DNA from: Aphanomyces cochlioides
Taxonomy: Eukaryota; Oomycota; Saprolegniomycetes; Saprolegniales; Verrucalvaceae
Direction: 5' to 3'
Length of the DNA: 64,000 nucleotides
Assembly: GCA_019828595.1 (NCBI GenBank)
Contig: JAHQRK010000001.1
Location: 2,232,001 to 2,296,000, forward strand
The translations under genes were made by a program, and so were the position numbers. Below the pieces are notes generated by a model. The model had not been told where the DNA came from and did not search any database. It worked only from the letters and a program-made list of their open reading frames with translations. Shown here piece by piece: positions 51,501-64,000 of this stretch; position 1 is the first letter of the stretch; each line of letters begins with the position of its first letter.

Positions 51501-54500
51501 CGATTTTGCTCGTTTTAATTCCATTTGCAGCTCTAGTGTAGCTTATTGCTTGATTGTTCATGAATTCTATTGTCATGAAGTGTACTTTTATCTTGATATG
51601 CCTCCAGCGGATGGAAATGTAAGTTATATTTTAGCCTATCAGTGGTGTGGGACCTGAAGGAGCAATACCCAAGATATTTTCACTCTGGACTTAAAATAAC
51701 TTGGGTTTCATCCGGATAAGTCTCGGACCTGACGAGACCTCCGGGGTCCCACACCTCCGATACCTAGTGGATATTGTACCTGTATTCACAGTGGGTCCTG
51801 ACCTGGGTCCTATACAAACACTTATATTTTGAGACCCAGGGAGGAATATCCATTTATAGCATATGAAAAGATTTGATTGGTTGTACAAAGAATATAATTA
51901 TTGGTTAGAAAATATGAAATTGGAGAAATTTCATTGGTTATATTTTCCATTTCAAGAGGAATGACAACATGAACCAAGCATCCATACACTGCGAAATGTA
52001 TGAGAATACATGTTCATTTTTCAATACTATTATAGTATGGCATATGGAGGCTAATTACCGCTGTCGATGGACTTTGGTCTTGCCCTTGCTGCGAGAACAA
52101 AAGCCACGCTGTCTAGGTTGCGTGCATATGTATGCTCTATTGCGTTGTTAGGTTATAGATTTGAGCTGTATTCCTACGATTTTGCTCGTTTTAATTCCAT
52201 TTGCAGCTCTAGTGTAGCTTATTGCTTGATTGTTCATGAATTCTATTGTCATGAAGTGTACTTTTATCTTGATATGCCTCCAGCGGATGGAAATGTAAGT
52301 TATATTTTAGCCTATCAGTGGTGTGGGACCTGAAGGAGCAATACCCAAGATATTTTCACTCTGGACTTAAAATAACTTGGGTTTCATCCGGATAAGTCTC
52401 GGACCTGACGAGACCTCCGGGGTCCCACACCTCCGATACCTAGTGGATATTGTACCTGTATTCACAGTGGGTCCTGACCTGGGTCCTATACAAACACTTA
52501 TATTTTGAGACCCAGGGAGGAATATCCATTTATAGCATATGAAAAGATTTGATTGGTTGTACAAAGAATATAATTATTGGTTAGAAAATATGAAATTGGA
52601 GAAATTTCATTGGTTATATTTTCCATTTCAAGAGGAATGACAACATGAACCAAGCATCCATACACTGCGAAATGTATGAGAATACATGTTCATTTTTCAA
52701 TACTATTATAGTATGGCATATGGAGGCTAATTACCGCTGTCGATGGACTTTGGTCTTGCCCTTGCTGCGAGAACAAAAGCCACACTGTCTAGGTTGCGTG
52801 CATATGTATGCTCTATTGCGTTGTTAGGTTATAGATTTGAGCTGTATTCCTACGATTTTGCTCGTTTTAATTCCATTTGCAGCTCTAGTGTAGCTTATTG
52901 CTTGATTGTTCATGAATTCTATTGTCATGAAGTGTACTTTTATCTTGATATGCCTCCAGCGGATGGAAATGTAAGTTATATTTTAGCCTATCAGTGGTGT
53001 GGGACCTGAAGGAGCAATACCCAAGATATTTTCACTCTGGACTTAAAATAACTTGGGTTTCATCCGGATAAGTCTCGGACCTGACGAGACCTCCGGGGTC
53101 CCACACCTCCGATACCTAGTGGATATTGTACCTGTATTCACAGTGGGTCCTGACCTGGGTCCTATACAAACACTTATATTTTGAGACCCAGGGAGGAATA
53201 TCCATTTATAGCATATGAAAAGATTTGATTGGTTGTACAAAGAATATAATTATTGGTTAGAAAATATGAAATTGGAGAAATTTCATTGGTTATATTTTCC
53301 ATTTCAAGAGGAATGACAACATGAACCAAGCATCCATACACTGCGAAATGTATGAGAATACATGTTCATTTTTCAATACTATTATAGTATGGCATATGGA
53401 GGCTAATTACCGCTGTCGATGGACTTTGGTCTTGCCCTTGCTGCGAGAACAAAAGCCACGCTGTCTAGGTTGCGTGCATATGTATGCTCTATTGCGTTGT
53501 TAGGTTATAGATTTGAGCTGTATTCCTACGATTTTGCTCGTTTTAATTCCATTTGCAGCTCTAGTGTAGCTTATTGCTTGATTGTTCATGAATTCTATTG
53601 TCATGAAGTGTACTTTTATCTTGATATGCCTCCAGCGGATGGAAATGTAAGTTATATTTTAGCCTATCAGTGGTGTGGGACCTGAAGGAGCAATACCCAA
53701 GATATTTTCACTCTGGACTTAAAATAACTTGGGTTTCATCCGGATAAGTCTCGGACCTGACGAGACCTCCGGGGTCCCACACCTCCGATACCTAGTGGAT
53801 ATTGTACCTGTATTCACAGTGGGTCCTGACCTGGGTCCTATACAAACACTTATATTTTGAGACCCAGGGAGGAATATCCATTTATAGCATATGAAAAGAT
53901 TTGATTGGTTGTACAAAGAATATAATTATTGGTTAGAAAATATGAAATTGGAGAAATTTCATTGGTTATATTTTCCATTTCAAGAGGAATGACAACATGA
54001 ACCAAGCATCCATACACTGCGAAATGTATGAGAATACATGTTCATTTTTCAATACTATTATAGTATGGCATATGGAGGCTAATTACCGCTGTCGATGGAC
54101 TTTGGTCTTGCCCTTGCTGCGAGAACAAAAGCCACACTGTCTAGGTTGCGTGCATATGTATGCTCTATTGCGTTGTTAGGTTATAGATTTGAGCTGTATT
54201 CCTACGATTTTGCTCGTTTTAATTCCATTTGCAGCTCTAGTGTAGCTTATTGCTTGATTGTTCATGAATTCTATTGTCATGAAGTGTACTTTTATCTTGA
54301 TATGCCTCCAGCGGATGGAAATGTAAGTTATATTTTAGCCTATCAGTGGTGTGGGACCTGAAGGAGCAATACCCAAGATATTTTCACTCTGGACTTAAAA
54401 TAACTTGGGTTTCATCCGGATAAGTCTCGGACCTGACGAGACCTCCGGGGTCCCACACCTCCGATACCTAGTGGATATTGTACCTGTATTCACAGTGGGT

Positions 54501-57500
54501 CCTGACCTGGGTCCTATACAAACACTTATATTTTGAGACCCAGGGAGGAATATCCATTTATAGCATATGAAAAGATTTGATTGGTTGTACAAAGAATATA
54601 ATTATTGGTTAGAAAATATGAAATTGGAGAAATTTCATTGGTTATATTTTCCATTTCAAGAGGAATGACAACATGAACCAAGCATCCATACACTGCGAAA
54701 TGTATGAGAATACATGTTCATTTTTCAATACTATTATAGTATGGCATATGGAGGCTAATTACCGCTGTCGATGGACTTTGGTCTTGCCCTTGCTGCGAGA
54801 ACAAAAGCCACGCTGTCTAGGTTGCGTGCATATGTATGCTCTATTGCGTTGTTAGGTTATAGATTTGAGCTGTATTCCTACGATTTTGCTCGTTTTAATT
54901 CCATTTGCAGCTCTAGTGTAGCTTATTGCTTGATTGTTCATGAATTCTATTGTCATGAAGTGTACTTTTATCTTGATATGCCTCCAGCGGATGGAAATGT
55001 AAGTTATATTTTAGCCTATCAGTGGTGTGGGACCTGAAGGAGCAATACCCAAGATATTTTCACTCTGGACTTAAAATAACTTGGGTTTCATCCGGATAAG
55101 TCTCGGACCTGACGAGACCTCCGGGGTCCCACACCTCCGATACCTAGTGGATATTGTACCTGTATTCACAGTGGGTCCTGACCTGGGTCCTATACAAACA
55201 CTTATATTTTGAGACCCAGGGAGGAATATCCATTTATAGCATATGAAAAGATTTGATTGGTTGTACAAAGAATATAATTATTGGTTAGAAAATATGAAAT
55301 TGGAGAAATTTCATTGGTTATATTTTCCATTTCAAGAGGAATGACAACATGAACCAAGCATCCATACACTGCGAAATGTATGAGAATACATGTTCATTTT
55401 TCAATACTATTATAGTATGGCATATGGAGGCTAATTACCGCTGTCGATGGACTTTGGTCTTGCCCTTGCTGCGAGAACAAAAGCCACACTGTCTAGGTTG
55501 CGTGCATATGTATGCTCTATTGCGTTGTTAGGTTATAGATTTGAGCTGTATTCCTACGATTTTGCTCGTTTTAATTCCATTTGCAGCTCTAGTGTAGCTT
55601 ATTGCTTGATTGTTCATGAATTCTATTGTCATGAAGTGTACTTTTATCTTGATATGCCTCCAGCGGATGGAAATGTAAGTTATATTTTAGCCTATCAGTG
55701 GTGTGGGACCTGAAGGAGCAATACCCAAGATATTTTCACTCTGGACTTAAAATAACTTGGGTTTCATCCGGATAAGTCTCGGACCTGACGAGACCTCCGG
55801 GGTCCCACACCTCCGATACCTAGTGGATATTGTACCTGTATTCACAGTGGGTCCTGACCTGGGTCCTATACAAACACTTATATTTTGAGACCCAGGGAGG
55901 AATATCCATTTATAGCATATGAAAAGATTTGATTGGTTGTACAAAGAATATAATTATTGGTTAGAAAATATGAAATTGGAGAAATTTCATTGGTTATATT
56001 TTCCATTTCAAGAGGAATGACAACATGAACCAAGCATCCATACACTGCGAAATGTATGAGAATACATGTTCATTTTTCAATACTATTATAGTATGGCATA
56101 TGGAGGCTAATTACCGCTGTCGATGGACTTTGGTCTTGCCCTTGCTGCGAGAACAAAAGCCACGCTGTCTAGGTTGCGTGCATATGTATGCTCTATTGCG
56201 TTGTTAGGTTATAGATTTGAGCTGTATTCCTACGATTTTGCTCGTTTTAATTCCATTTGCAGCTCTAGTGTAGCTTATTGCTTGATTGTTCATGAATTCT
56301 ATTGTCATGAAGTGTACTTTTATCTTGATATGCCTCCAGCGGATGGAAATGTAAGTTATATTTTAGCCTATCAGTGGTGTGGGACCTGAAGGAGCAATAC
56401 CCAAGATATTTTCACTCTGGACTTAAAATAACTTGGGTTTCATCCGGATAAGTCTCGGACCTGACGAGACCTCCGGGGTCCCACACCTCCGATACCTAGT
56501 GGATATTGTACCTGTATTCACAGTGGGTCCTGACCTGGGTCCTATACAAACACTTATATTTTGAGACCCAGGGAGGAATATCCATTTATAGCATATGAAA
56601 AGATTTGATTGGTTGTACAAAGAATATAATTATTGGTTAGAAAATATGAAATTGGAGAAATTTCATTGGTTATATTTTCCATTTCAAGAGGAATGACAAC
56701 ATGAACCAAGCATCCATACACTGCGAAATGTATGAGAATACATGTTCATTTTTCAATACTATTATAGTATGGCATATGGAGGCTAATTACCGCTGTCGAT
56801 GGACTTTGGTCTTGCCCTTGCTGCGAGAACAAAAGCCACGCTGTCTAGGTTGCGTGCATATGTATGCTCTATTGCGTTGTTAGGTTATAGATTTGAGCTG
56901 TATTCCTACGATTTTGCTCGTTTTAATTCCATTTGCAGCTCTAGTGTAGCTTATTGCTTGATTGTTCATGAATTCTATTGTCATGAAGTGTACTTTTATC
57001 TTGATATGCCTCCAGCGGATGGAAATGTAAGTTATATTTTAGCCTATCAGTGGTGTGGGACCTGAAGGAGCAATACCCAAGATATTTTCACTCTGGACTT
57101 AAAATAACTTGGGTTTCATCCGGATAAGTCTCGGACCTGACGAGACCTCCGGGGTCCCACACCTCCGATACCTAGTGGATATTGTACCTGTATTCACAGT
57201 GGGTCCTGACCTGGGTCCTATACAAACACTTATATTTTGAGACCCAGGGAGGAATATCCATTTATAGCATATGAAAAGATTTGATTGGTTGTACAAAGAA
57301 TATAATTATTGGTTAGAAAATATGAAATTGGAGAAATTTCATTGGTTATATTTTCCATTTCAAGAGGAATGACAACATGAACCAAGCATCCATACACTGC
57401 GAAATGTATGAGAATACATGTTCATTTTTCAATACTATTATAGTATGGCATATGGAGGCTAATTACCGCTGTCGATGGACTTTGGTCTTGCCCTTGCTGC

Positions 57501-60500
57501 GAGAACAAAAGCCACACTGTCTAGGTTGCGTGCATATGTATGCTCTATTGCGTTGTTAGGTTATAGATTTGAGCTGTATTCCTACGATTTTGCTCGTTTT
57601 AATTCCATTTGCAGCTCTAGTGTAGCTTATTGCTTGATTGTTCATGAATTCTATTGTCATGAAGTGTACTTTTATCTTGATATGCCTCCAGTGGATGGAA
57701 ATGTAAGTTATATTTTAGCCTATCAGTGGTGTGGGACCTGAAGGAGCAATACCCAAGATATTTTCACTCTGGACTTAAAATAACTTGGGTTTCATCCGGA
57801 TAAGTCTCGGACCTGACGAGACCTCCGGGGTCCCACACCTCCGATACCTAGTGGATATTGTACCTGTATTCACAGTGGGTCCTGACCTGGGTCCTATACA
57901 AACACTTATATTTTGAGACCCAGGGAGGAATATCCATTTATAGCATATGAAAAGATTTGATTGGTTGTACAAAGAATATAATTATTGGTTAGAAAATATG
58001 AAATTGGAGAAATTTCATTGGTTATATTTTCCATTTCAAGAGGAATGACAACATGAACCAAGCATCCATACACTGCGAAATGTATGAGAATACATGTTCA
58101 TTTTTCAATACTATTATAGTATGGCATATGGAGGCTAATTACCGCTGTCGATGGACTTTGGTCTTGCCCTTGCTGCGAGAACAAAAGCCACGCTGTCTAG
58201 GTTGCGTGCATATGTATGCTCTATTGCGTTGTTAGGTTATAGATTTGAGCTGTATTCCTACGATTTTGCTCGTTTTAATTCCATTTGCAGCTCTAGTGTA
58301 GCTTATTGCTTGATTGTTCATGAATTCTATTGTCATGAAGTGTACTTTTATCTTGATATGCCTCCAGCGGATGGAAATGTAAGTTATATTTTAGCCTATC
58401 AGTGGTGTGGGACCTGAAGGAGCAATACCCAAGATATTTTCACTCTGGACTTAAAATAACTTGGGTTTCATCCGGATAAGTCTCGGACCTGACGAGACCT
58501 CCGGGGTCCCACACCTCCGATACCTAGTGGATATTGTACCTGTATTCACAGTGGGTCCTGACCTGGGTCCTATACAAACACTTATATTTTGAGACCCAGG
58601 GAGGAATATCCATTTATAGCATATGAAAAGATTTGATTGGTTGTACAAAGAATATAATTATTGGTTAGAAAATATGAAATTGGAGAAATTTCATTGGTTA
58701 TATTTTCCATTTCAAGAGGAATGACAACATGAACCAAGCATCCATACACTGCGAAATGTATGAGAATACATGTTCATTTTTCAATACTATTATAGTATGG
58801 CATATGGAGGCTAATTACCGCTGTCGATGGACTTTGGTCTTGCCCTTGCTGCGAGAACAAAAGCCACGCTGTCTAGGTTGCGTGCATATGTATGCTCTAT
58901 TGCGTTGTTAGGTTATAGATTTGAGCTGTATTCCTACGATTTTGCTCGTTTTAATTCCATTTGCAGCTCTAGTGTAGCTTATTGCTTGATTGTTCATGAA
59001 TTCTATTGTCATGAAGTGTACTTTTATCTTGATATGCCTCCAGCGGATGGAAATGTAAGTTATATTTTAGCCTATCAGTGGTGTGGGACCTGAAGGAGCA
59101 ATACCCAAGATATTTTCACTCTGGACTTAAAATAACTTGGGTTTCATCCGGATAAGTCTCGGACCTGACGAGACCTCCGGGGTCCCACACCTCCGATACC
59201 TAGTGGATATTGTACCTGTATTCACAGTGGGTCCTGACCTGGGTCCTATACAAACACTTATATTTTGAGACCCAGGGAGGAATATCCATTTATAGCATAT
59301 GAAAAGATTTGATTGGTTGTACAAAGAATATAATTATTGGTTAGAAAATATGAAATTGGAGAAATTTCATTGGTTATATTTTCCATTTCAAGAGGAATGA
59401 CAACATGAACCAAGCATCCATACACTGCGAAATGTATGAGAATACATGTTCATTTTTCAATACTATTATAGTATGGCATATGGAGGCTAATTACCGCTGT
59501 CGATGGACTTTGGTCTTGCCCTTGCTGCGAGAACAAAAGCCACACTGTCTAGGTTGCGTGCATATGTATGCTCTATTGCGTTGTTAGGTTATAGATTTGA
59601 GCTGTATTCCTACGATTTTGCTCGTTTTAATTCCATTTGCAGCTCTAGTGTAGCTTATTGCTTGATTGTTCATGAATTCTATTGTCATGAAGTGTACTTT
59701 TATCTTGATATGCCTCCAGCGGATGGAAATGTAAGTTATATTTTAGCCTATCAGTGGTGTGGGACCTGAAGGAGCAATACCCCAGATATTTTCACTCTGG
59801 ACTTAAAATAACTTGGGTTTCATCCGGATAAGTCTCGGACCTGACGAGACCTCCGGGGTCCCACACCTCCGATACCTAGTGGATATTGTACCTGTATTCA
59901 CAGTGGGTCCTGACCTGGGTCCTATACAAACACTTATATTTTGAGACCCAGGGAGGAATATCCATTTATAGCATATGAAAAGATTTGATTGGTTGTACAA
60001 AGAATATAATTATTGGTTAGAAAATATGAAATTGGAGAAATTTCATTGGTTATATTTTCCATTTCAAGAGGAATGACAACATGAACCAAGCATCCATACA
60101 CTGCGAAATGTATGAGAATACATGTTCATTTTTCAATACTATTATAGTATGGCATATGGAGGCTAATTACCGCTGTCGATGGACTTTGGTCTTGCCCTTG
60201 CTGCGAGAACAAAAGCCACACTGTCTAGGTTGCGTGCATATGTATGCTCTATTGCGTTGTTAGGTTATAGATTTGAGCTGTATTCCTACGATTTTGCTCG
60301 TTTTAATTCCATTTGCAGCTCTAGTGTAGCTTATTGCTTGATTGTTCATGAATTCTATTGTCATGAAGTGTACTTTTATCTTGATATGCCTCCAGCGGAT
60401 GGAAATGTAAGTTATATTTTAGCCTATCAGTGGTGTGGGACCTGAAGGAGCAATACCCAAGATATTTTCACTCTGGACTTAAAATAACTTGGGTTTCATC

Positions 60501-61982
60501 CGGATAAGTCTCGGACCTGACGAGACCTCCGGGGTCCCACACCTCCGATACCTAGTGGATATTGTACCTGTATTCACAGTGGGTCCTGACCTGGGTCCTA
60601 TACAAACACTTATATTTTGAGACCCAGGGAGGAATATCCATTTATAGCATATGAAAAGATTTGATTGGTTGTACAAAGAATATAATTATTGGTTAGAAAA
60701 TATGAAATTGGAGAAATTTCATTGGTTATATTTTCCATTTCAAGAGGAATGACAACATGAACCAAGCATCCATACACTGCGAAATGTATGAGAATACATG
60801 TTCATTTTTCAATACTATTATAGTATGGCATATGGAGGCTAATTACCGCTGTCGATGGACTTTGGTCTTGCCCTTGCTGCGAGAACAAAAGCCACGCTGT
60901 CTAGGTTGCGTGCATATGTATGCTCTATTGCGTTGTTAGGTTATAGATTTGAGCTGTATTCCTACGATTTTGCTCGTTTTAATTCCATTTGCAGCTCTAG
61001 TGTAGCTTATTGCTTGATTGTTCATGAATTCTATTGTCATGAAGTGTACTTTTATCTTGATATGCCTCCAGCGGATGGAAATGTAAGTTATATTTTAGCC
61101 TATCAGTGGTGTGGGACCTGAAGGAGCAATACCCAAGATATTTTCACTCTGGACTTAAAATAACTTGGGTTTCATCCGGATAAGTCTCGGACCTGACGAG
61201 ACCTCCGGGGTCCCACACCTCCGATACCTAGTGGATATTGTACCTGTATTCACAGTGGGTCCTGACCTGGGTCCTATACAAACACTTATATTTTGAGACC
61301 CAGGGAGGAATATCCATTTATAGCATATGAAAAGATTTGATTGGTTGTACAAAGAATATAATTATTGGTTAGAAAATATGAAATTGGAGAAATTTCATTG
61401 GTTATATTTTCCATTTCAAGAGGAATGACAACATGAACCAAGCATCCATACACTGCGAAATGTATGAGAATACATGTTCATTTTTCAATACTATTATAGT
61501 ATGGCATATGGAGGCTAATTACCGCTGTCGATGGACTTTGGTCTTGCCCTTGCTGCGAGAACAAAAGCCACACTGTCTAGGTTGCGTGCATATGTATGCT
61601 CTATTGCGTTGTTAGGTTATAGATTTGAGCTGTATTCCTACGATTTTGCTCGTTTTAATTCCATTTGCAGCTCTAGTGTAGCTTATTGCTTGATTGTTCA
61701 TGAATTCTATTGTCATGAAGTGTACTTTTATCTTGATATGCCTCCAGCGGATGGAAATGTAAGTTATATTTTAGCCTATCAGTGGTGTGGGACCTGAAGG
61801 AGCAATACCCAAGATATTTTCACTCTGGACTTAAAATAACTTGGGTTTCATCCGGATAAGTCTCGGACCTGACGAGACCTCCGGGGTCCCACACCTCCGA
61901 TACCTAATAGATCGCCAGAACCAAATAGATTGCCAGGTGATATGACAACTACATCTTTAATCGAATACACTATGGCAAATGA

Positions 61983-62418
61983 TACTTCCTCTGTTTCACT
62001 TTACCGCCGACATTACACTTCAATATGACCCCAAAAATTCAAATCATGTTATTTTTTATGATGGATATCACGTTGGTAAGACAATCAATAGCTAGAGAGA
62101 GTGTCTATTGACTGCAAAGAGGGAGAACAACGTTTTGGCGCCCAAAAATGACTTCATAGAAATCATCCAGTTTTAAAAATGCAATATATAAAAATTTCAG
62201 AAAAAAAACTACGGTCCCTAGAGCAAATGCACCATGTGGTTTGGATTTGCCATATGCTGAATGATCAATGTCATCCATTTCAGACTAGATGACTGTCAAG
62301 GTTTTTAACCAATAACATGCACTTATTTCATTTTTTGGCCAATTATTGTGCACTGTCGGTGGTAAAGTGGAAAAAGTTGCATTTTCTCTGTCGGTGGCAA
62401 AATGAAACATAGGAAGTA
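61983..62418. mobile_element. MITE-like element with 30-bp terminal inverted repeats
   Basis: Left end 61983-62012 (TACTTCCTCTGTTTCAC...) and right end 62389-62418 (...GTTTCAT-type, ending AGGAAGTA) are reverse complements at 26 of 30 bases. Both ends begin or end with TA, fitting TA-targeting mariner/pogo elements. The 436-bp interior has no coding frame. A second partial copy of the right end (TGTCGGTGGTAAAGTGG) starts at 62354. It may be mobilised by a pogo-type enzyme like the one encoded nearby at 62550-63125. Confidence 0.8.
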
Positions 62419-62549
62419 ATAAAGAGTGATAATAGATTTTAAGAGTTACTCTATTCATCATCAATTGTCAAAAGGTTATCCAGAGCATCCGCGATCGGAT
62501 CAATATCATCTTGACACAAATCAATGACATGGCCTTGGTCAAGTTTCAG

Positions 62550-63125
62550 TCATGTCCTAAAGTTTGAGCCCATGGATTCATGCTTTGTTAATCCTAATTC
62601 ATCGTCTTCACCAGTAACACAGCGGACAAAGCTTTTCTGAATCGTTTGGGTCGTCACTTTCGCCCACGCCGACTTGACCCATTCGCCATAAATGTCATGC
62701 CCAGGGGGCCTGACACGAATTCCCTCAGGTTGAGCGGCTTTCCACTTGTCAATTTCTTCCGCCAATGATTGTTTGACTGTTCGAAACCACGACACGTCAG
62801 CAGGTTGGACATAAGGTGTCAGTCCCCCTGGAATGACAGCATAGAGTATACCACTAGAATGAAGATAGTGCTTGACAGTCTTGCTCAAATGACTCCTTGC
62901 ACTGTCAAATATCAAGAGCAGGGGACGTGAATGATAGTGAAATTGAAACCGGAGGTAATCAGCAAAGACATCACCATTCATCCACGCATTTGCCACAGGG
63001 AACAACGAAACACCATTCCTGTCTTCTGGCTCGGCTGGACCACCAGTACCAGGCTTGATCAATAGACACTTGTTTGGTCCCATTCTCGATGTCTTGGAAG
63101 ATTTAAAGTGAGAATGGTCACTCAA
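62550..63125 (-). pseudogene. Pogo/Tigger-type transposase (DDE_1), 5'-truncated
   Basis: A 191-codon frame resembling the C-terminal two thirds of a pogo-family DDE domain: LLIFDSARSHLS with the second catalytic Asp (about 74), then TPYVQPADVSW with the third Asp (about 110). The N-terminal HTH/CENPB DNA-binding domain and the first catalytic Asp are missing. Upstream DNA leads within about 115 bp into the inverted TOG-unit copy, so the 5' part was probably lost at that breakpoint. No stop interrupts what remains. A 5' exon or a domesticated fragment cannot be ruled out. Confidence 0.75.
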
Positions 63126-63239
63126 ACTTGCTTCGAAGGTTCCAGAAGTTCATGATCCTTCACGTGTGAATACATTAGAAAGTTTATATTTTGGGGTGGT
63201 CAGTGGATATTAATTCTGGTCCTGTCAGTTTTCAGAGAC

Positions 63240-64000
63240 GATATCCTCCGGGTCGATATCTTGGAGGGCCACACTATTGACGGCCATTCCGGATAAAAGG
63301 TTTCACAGACAGGATCCGAACAACCTGTCTGTGGGAAAAGCGCGCAAGAAAGGCGCCAGCGTCCAGATCCTCCCCGCTTGATGGAGCGTCTCCGTTGGCT
63401 CCAAGGACGACCAAGGCCTCAAGAATTAGTGCGACTCAGGTCAGGTGTGTGTAGATATATGGCATGACATGGATGACAGCAGACGACGATAGGATGGTGC
63501 TCGACATGAGTGGCATGCCGGGAATGTGCTCGCCAGGACAAGGAGGCCATGTGTATCCTCGACGTCAATGTTGTCTTATATAGCATTGAAGTCGATGGTA
63601 CCCATCGCCACCTCATACTATCCGTCGGTGGTGTCGTCGCTCTGAGACTTTGTGGTTCCTCCTCCGTCGAATGGGAGAATTCCCCATTTCAACGCACGAG
63701 GTCCTCGCGACCTTGAGGTCATTTTCGAATTCGACCTCGCTACGATGAACACGCTGTTTTGTAAGGTGCGTAGGCCGTGTGCCCTCTCGGTCGGTCTCAG
63801 TCGATGTAGATTGACGCCTGCCGCGCGACCCTCGAAAGCTACAGTGCCCAGTGCACTATGACTGGTGCCTTGAAGAAGTTGCGAAGTTACCTGAAACGCG
63901 CGAAACTCGAGTCGAAGTATGCTGTCGTGGAGCACATGCTGCCTCTCGCGGTATGGATTGTCGAAAAAGATCCCTCCTGACTCGGACTAGGCAAGCGTGC
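63240..64000 (-). repeat. Inverted, diverged copy of the 1,875-bp unit (partial)
   Basis: Read in reverse, it matches unit positions from about 410 down to 1 and then 1875 down to about 1534, so it spans a unit-unit junction and runs off the right edge. Similarity begins around GATATCTTGGAGGGCC (63255). It has many substitutions and small indels relative to the nearly uniform left array. The last 68 bases (63933-64000) are identical to the array. Confidence 0.95.
63858..64000 (+). CDS. CLASP-like TOG gene in the inverted copy, 5' part only
   Basis: ATG at 63858, exon 1 to 63950 (31 codons, MTGALKKLRSYLKRAK...), intron 63951-63990 (40 bp, identical to the array), exon 2 from 63991, cut by the window edge. 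Twelve codons of exon 1 differ from the array genes. Eight changes are synonymous and the four replacements are C/Y, M/L, N/Y and D/E. This pattern supports the chosen frame and start, and suggests past selection on the protein. Confidence 0.65.

Larger units (their letters stand above)
32834..61899. repeat. Tandem array of a 676-bp satellite unit, 43 copies
   Basis: Units start with ATACCTA; the first is 32834-33509 and the last 61224-61899. Period is 676 bp, except unit 2 (one base lost in the TATAGTATG stretch) and unit 14 (41621-42295, one C lost in GGGGTCCCACACC). The first unit starts ATACCTAATGG and differs at a few bases. Otherwise units differ at a handful of sites: CCAGCGG/CCAGTGG, CCACACTG/CCACGCTG, CTTATATT/CTTACATT and GGTTGTAC/GGTGGTAC. 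Open frames of 60, 88 and 65 codons occur in most units, but overlap on both strands and look non-coding. No rRNA, tRNA or snRNA was recognised. A centromeric or heterochromatic satellite is possible. Confidence 0.97.

Noticed and set aside
32834..61899. 5S rRNA, tRNA or snRNA gene cluster
   Set aside because: The unit length would suit a small-RNA gene array, but no 5S internal promoter, tRNA T-loop or snRNA signature was recognised.

Overview
The window looks like nuclear DNA of a eukaryote, most likely an oomycete (Saprolegniales/Aphanomyces-like). The reasons are very short GT-AG introns (40-53 bp) that restore conserved domains when removed, a Tc1/mariner-type transposase, two Crypton-type tyrosine recombinases, a pogo-type DDE fragment, a SET-domain protein, and two long tandem arrays. 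The organism call is inference from family knowledge; no search was run.

Layout. (1) 1-23753: head-to-tail array of a 1,875-bp unit, 12 full units plus a 1,250-bp truncated one, almost identical to each other and running off the left edge. Each full unit carries, on the minus strand, a small four-exon gene. Its spliced product (about 341 aa) reads as a CLASP-type TOG (HEAT-repeat) domain, so the satellite is also a tandem gene array. (2) 23754-32833: a TE-rich island. It holds a relic zone with an inverted repeat, an apparently intact six-exon tyrosine recombinase gene (822 aa, minus), a Tc1/mariner transposase broken by one stop, a Crypton pseudogene with one frameshift and two stops, and tail-to-tail with it an intact C2H2 + SET-domain gene. 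(3) 32834-61899: a second array, 43 copies of an AT-rich 676-bp unit with no convincing gene. Each unit ends in a compact segment able to form an 11-bp closing stem around two hairpins. Single-base variants are spread regionally along the array. (4) 61900-63239: a MITE-like element with 30-bp terminal inverted repeats, then a 5'-truncated pogo-type transposase. (5) 63240-64000: an inverted, diverged copy of the first array's unit, running off the right edge. It keeps the start and first intron of the TOG gene, with mostly synonymous substitutions.

The most notable points are the amplified TOG mini-gene and its older inverted relative, the intron-rich recombinase that becomes whole only after splicing, the pairing of a SET/zinc-finger gene with a dead Crypton, and the structured segment repeated in every 676-bp unit. 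The window resembles a heterochromatic or subtelomeric block in which mobile elements sit between satellites. Nothing points to an operon-like pathway.
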